Positions 63,579-64,000 of a stretch of 64,000 bases of DNA are shown here, piece after piece. Both the position numbers and the translations under genes were made by a program. The stretch covers positions 1-64,000 of the forward strand of contig NZ_MSDU01000027.1 in NCBI RefSeq assembly GCF_001936625.1. Direction: 5' to 3'. The first letter of the stretch is position 1. The number at the start of each line of letters is the position of its first letter. The notes beneath the pieces are model-generated. The model was not told where the DNA came from. It worked only from the letters and a program-made list of their open reading frames with translations, and ran no database searches. Origin of the DNA: Domibacillus antri (GTDB lineage: Bacteria; Bacillota; Bacilli; Bacillales; Domibacillaceae).

Positions 63579-64000
63579 CTACGCCCACCACATTTCGCCG
63601 ACTTCTTCTTTGAACATAACATCTTTTAATAACGAAATGGCTTTGCCTAATCCTTCATCAACTGAAGCAAGCATGTCTTCATGTTCAATCGACACAACGT
63701 AATCATAGCCGACCGACCGCAGCGCACTCATCATATCTTTCCACGCTTTCTCACTTTGGCCGTAGCCGACTGAGCGGAATGTCCAAGCACGATTTAAGAT
63801 GTCGCTGTAATGTTTTGTATCGAGTACACCATTCACATTGATGTTTGCCTGATCTAAATACGTATCTTTCGCATGGAAATGATAAATCGCATTTTCTTTT
63901 CCTAGCTTTTTAATCGCTTCCACCGGATTGATGCCTTGCCAAAGAAGATGACTCGGATCGAAATTCGCTCCAATGGCTTCTCCCGCCTGCTCGCGCAATT
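63579..64000 (-). CDS. Sugar phosphate isomerase/epimerase-like TIM barrel, C-terminal part (partial)
   Basis: Only the last 140 or so codons lie in the window; the frame is open to the right edge, so the start is outside and the ATG at 63998 is probably internal. GANFDPSHLLWQGINPVEAI carries the metal Asp/His, and YHFHAKDTYLD and YVVSIEHEDMLASVDEGLGK complete the fold. It is a second member of the AP endonuclease 2 superfamily in this locus, probably a paralogue with a different step. Confidence 0.85.
   Translation of the reverse strand, partial: LREQAGEAIGANFDPSHLLWQGINPVEAIKKLGKENAIYHFHAKDTYLDQANINVNGVLDTKHYSDILNRAWTFRSVGYGQSEKAWKDMMSALRSVGYDYVVSIEHEDMLASVDEGLGKAISLLKDVMFKEEVGEMWWA

Overview
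The window reads as a chromosome segment of a Bacillaceae bacterium, inferred from gene families, strong AAGGAGG-type ribosome binding sites, frequent GTG and TTG starts, sigma-A and sigma-B type promoters, and a cobalamin operon in the order known from Bacillus (Priestia) megaterium. I cannot name the species. An iron-mineralising encapsulin (IMEF) locus of the Quasibacillus thermotolerans type is consistent with that family.

Layout. 0-0.6 kb: the start of a Gfo/Idh/MocA oxidoreductase running off the left edge, behind a long control region with three copies of a TGTAATCGATTACA operator. 0.6-3.3 kb: nagA-nagB-nagR behind a dre-like site. 3.4-15.3 kb: one long leftward cluster for cell-wall sugar recovery (double GNAT protein, carbohydrate ABC transporter, YesL-like protein, MurQ, MurK-type kinase, NagZ, NamZ, MurR). 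NagZ and NamZ have no signal peptide, so the cluster suggests import of muropeptide saccharides followed by cleavage, phosphorylation, ether cleavage and entry into NagA/NagB. 15.5-19.3 kb: small accessory and stress block with two XRE regulators, an ImmA/IrrE-like metallopeptidase, a KGG-repeat protein behind a sigma-B type promoter, a second HExxH protein and an RsbR paralogue. 19.5-27.8 kb: acyl-CoA synthetase, sulfite reductase CysJ-CysI, and a polar amino acid ABC transporter.

28.2-30.8 kb: a gene of unknown function whose promoter contains a Fur-box match, convergent with an encapsulin operon made of IMEF cargo, shell protein and a [2Fe-2S] ferredoxin. The same targeting motif (TVGSLI) is at the C terminus of the IMEF cargo and at the N terminus of the ferredoxin, so both are probably packaged. 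30.8-35.2 kb: nicotinate phosphoribosyltransferase, an MpfA-like CNNM/CBS protein with a hairpin between its ribosome binding site and its TTG start, and a PdaC-like deacetylase. 35.3-48.5 kb: a 15-gene anaerobic-type cobalamin operon (cbiW-cbiH60-cbiX-cbiJ-cbiC-cbiD-cbiET-cbiL-cbiF-cbiG-cbiA-cbiMNQO) under a B12 riboswitch and terminator.

48.7-64 kb: pirin, a TetR/MFS efflux pair, a deletion scar joining the 3' remains of a nitroreductase and a siderophore-type N-monooxygenase, a CAP-domain secreted protein, an amidase_6 protein, a strongly structured non-coding RNA candidate with its own promoter and terminator (about 54.55-54.82 kb, minus strand), a soluble chemoreceptor, IclR regulator with malate synthase G, a collapsed chemoreceptor pseudogene, and a sugar or polyol locus (RbsB-like binding protein, ABM protein, two TIM-barrel isomerase-like proteins, zinc dehydrogenase) that runs off the right edge. 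Two identical 16-base cre-like sites precede the cell-wall sugar cluster and the terminal binding-protein gene, suggesting shared carbon catabolite control.
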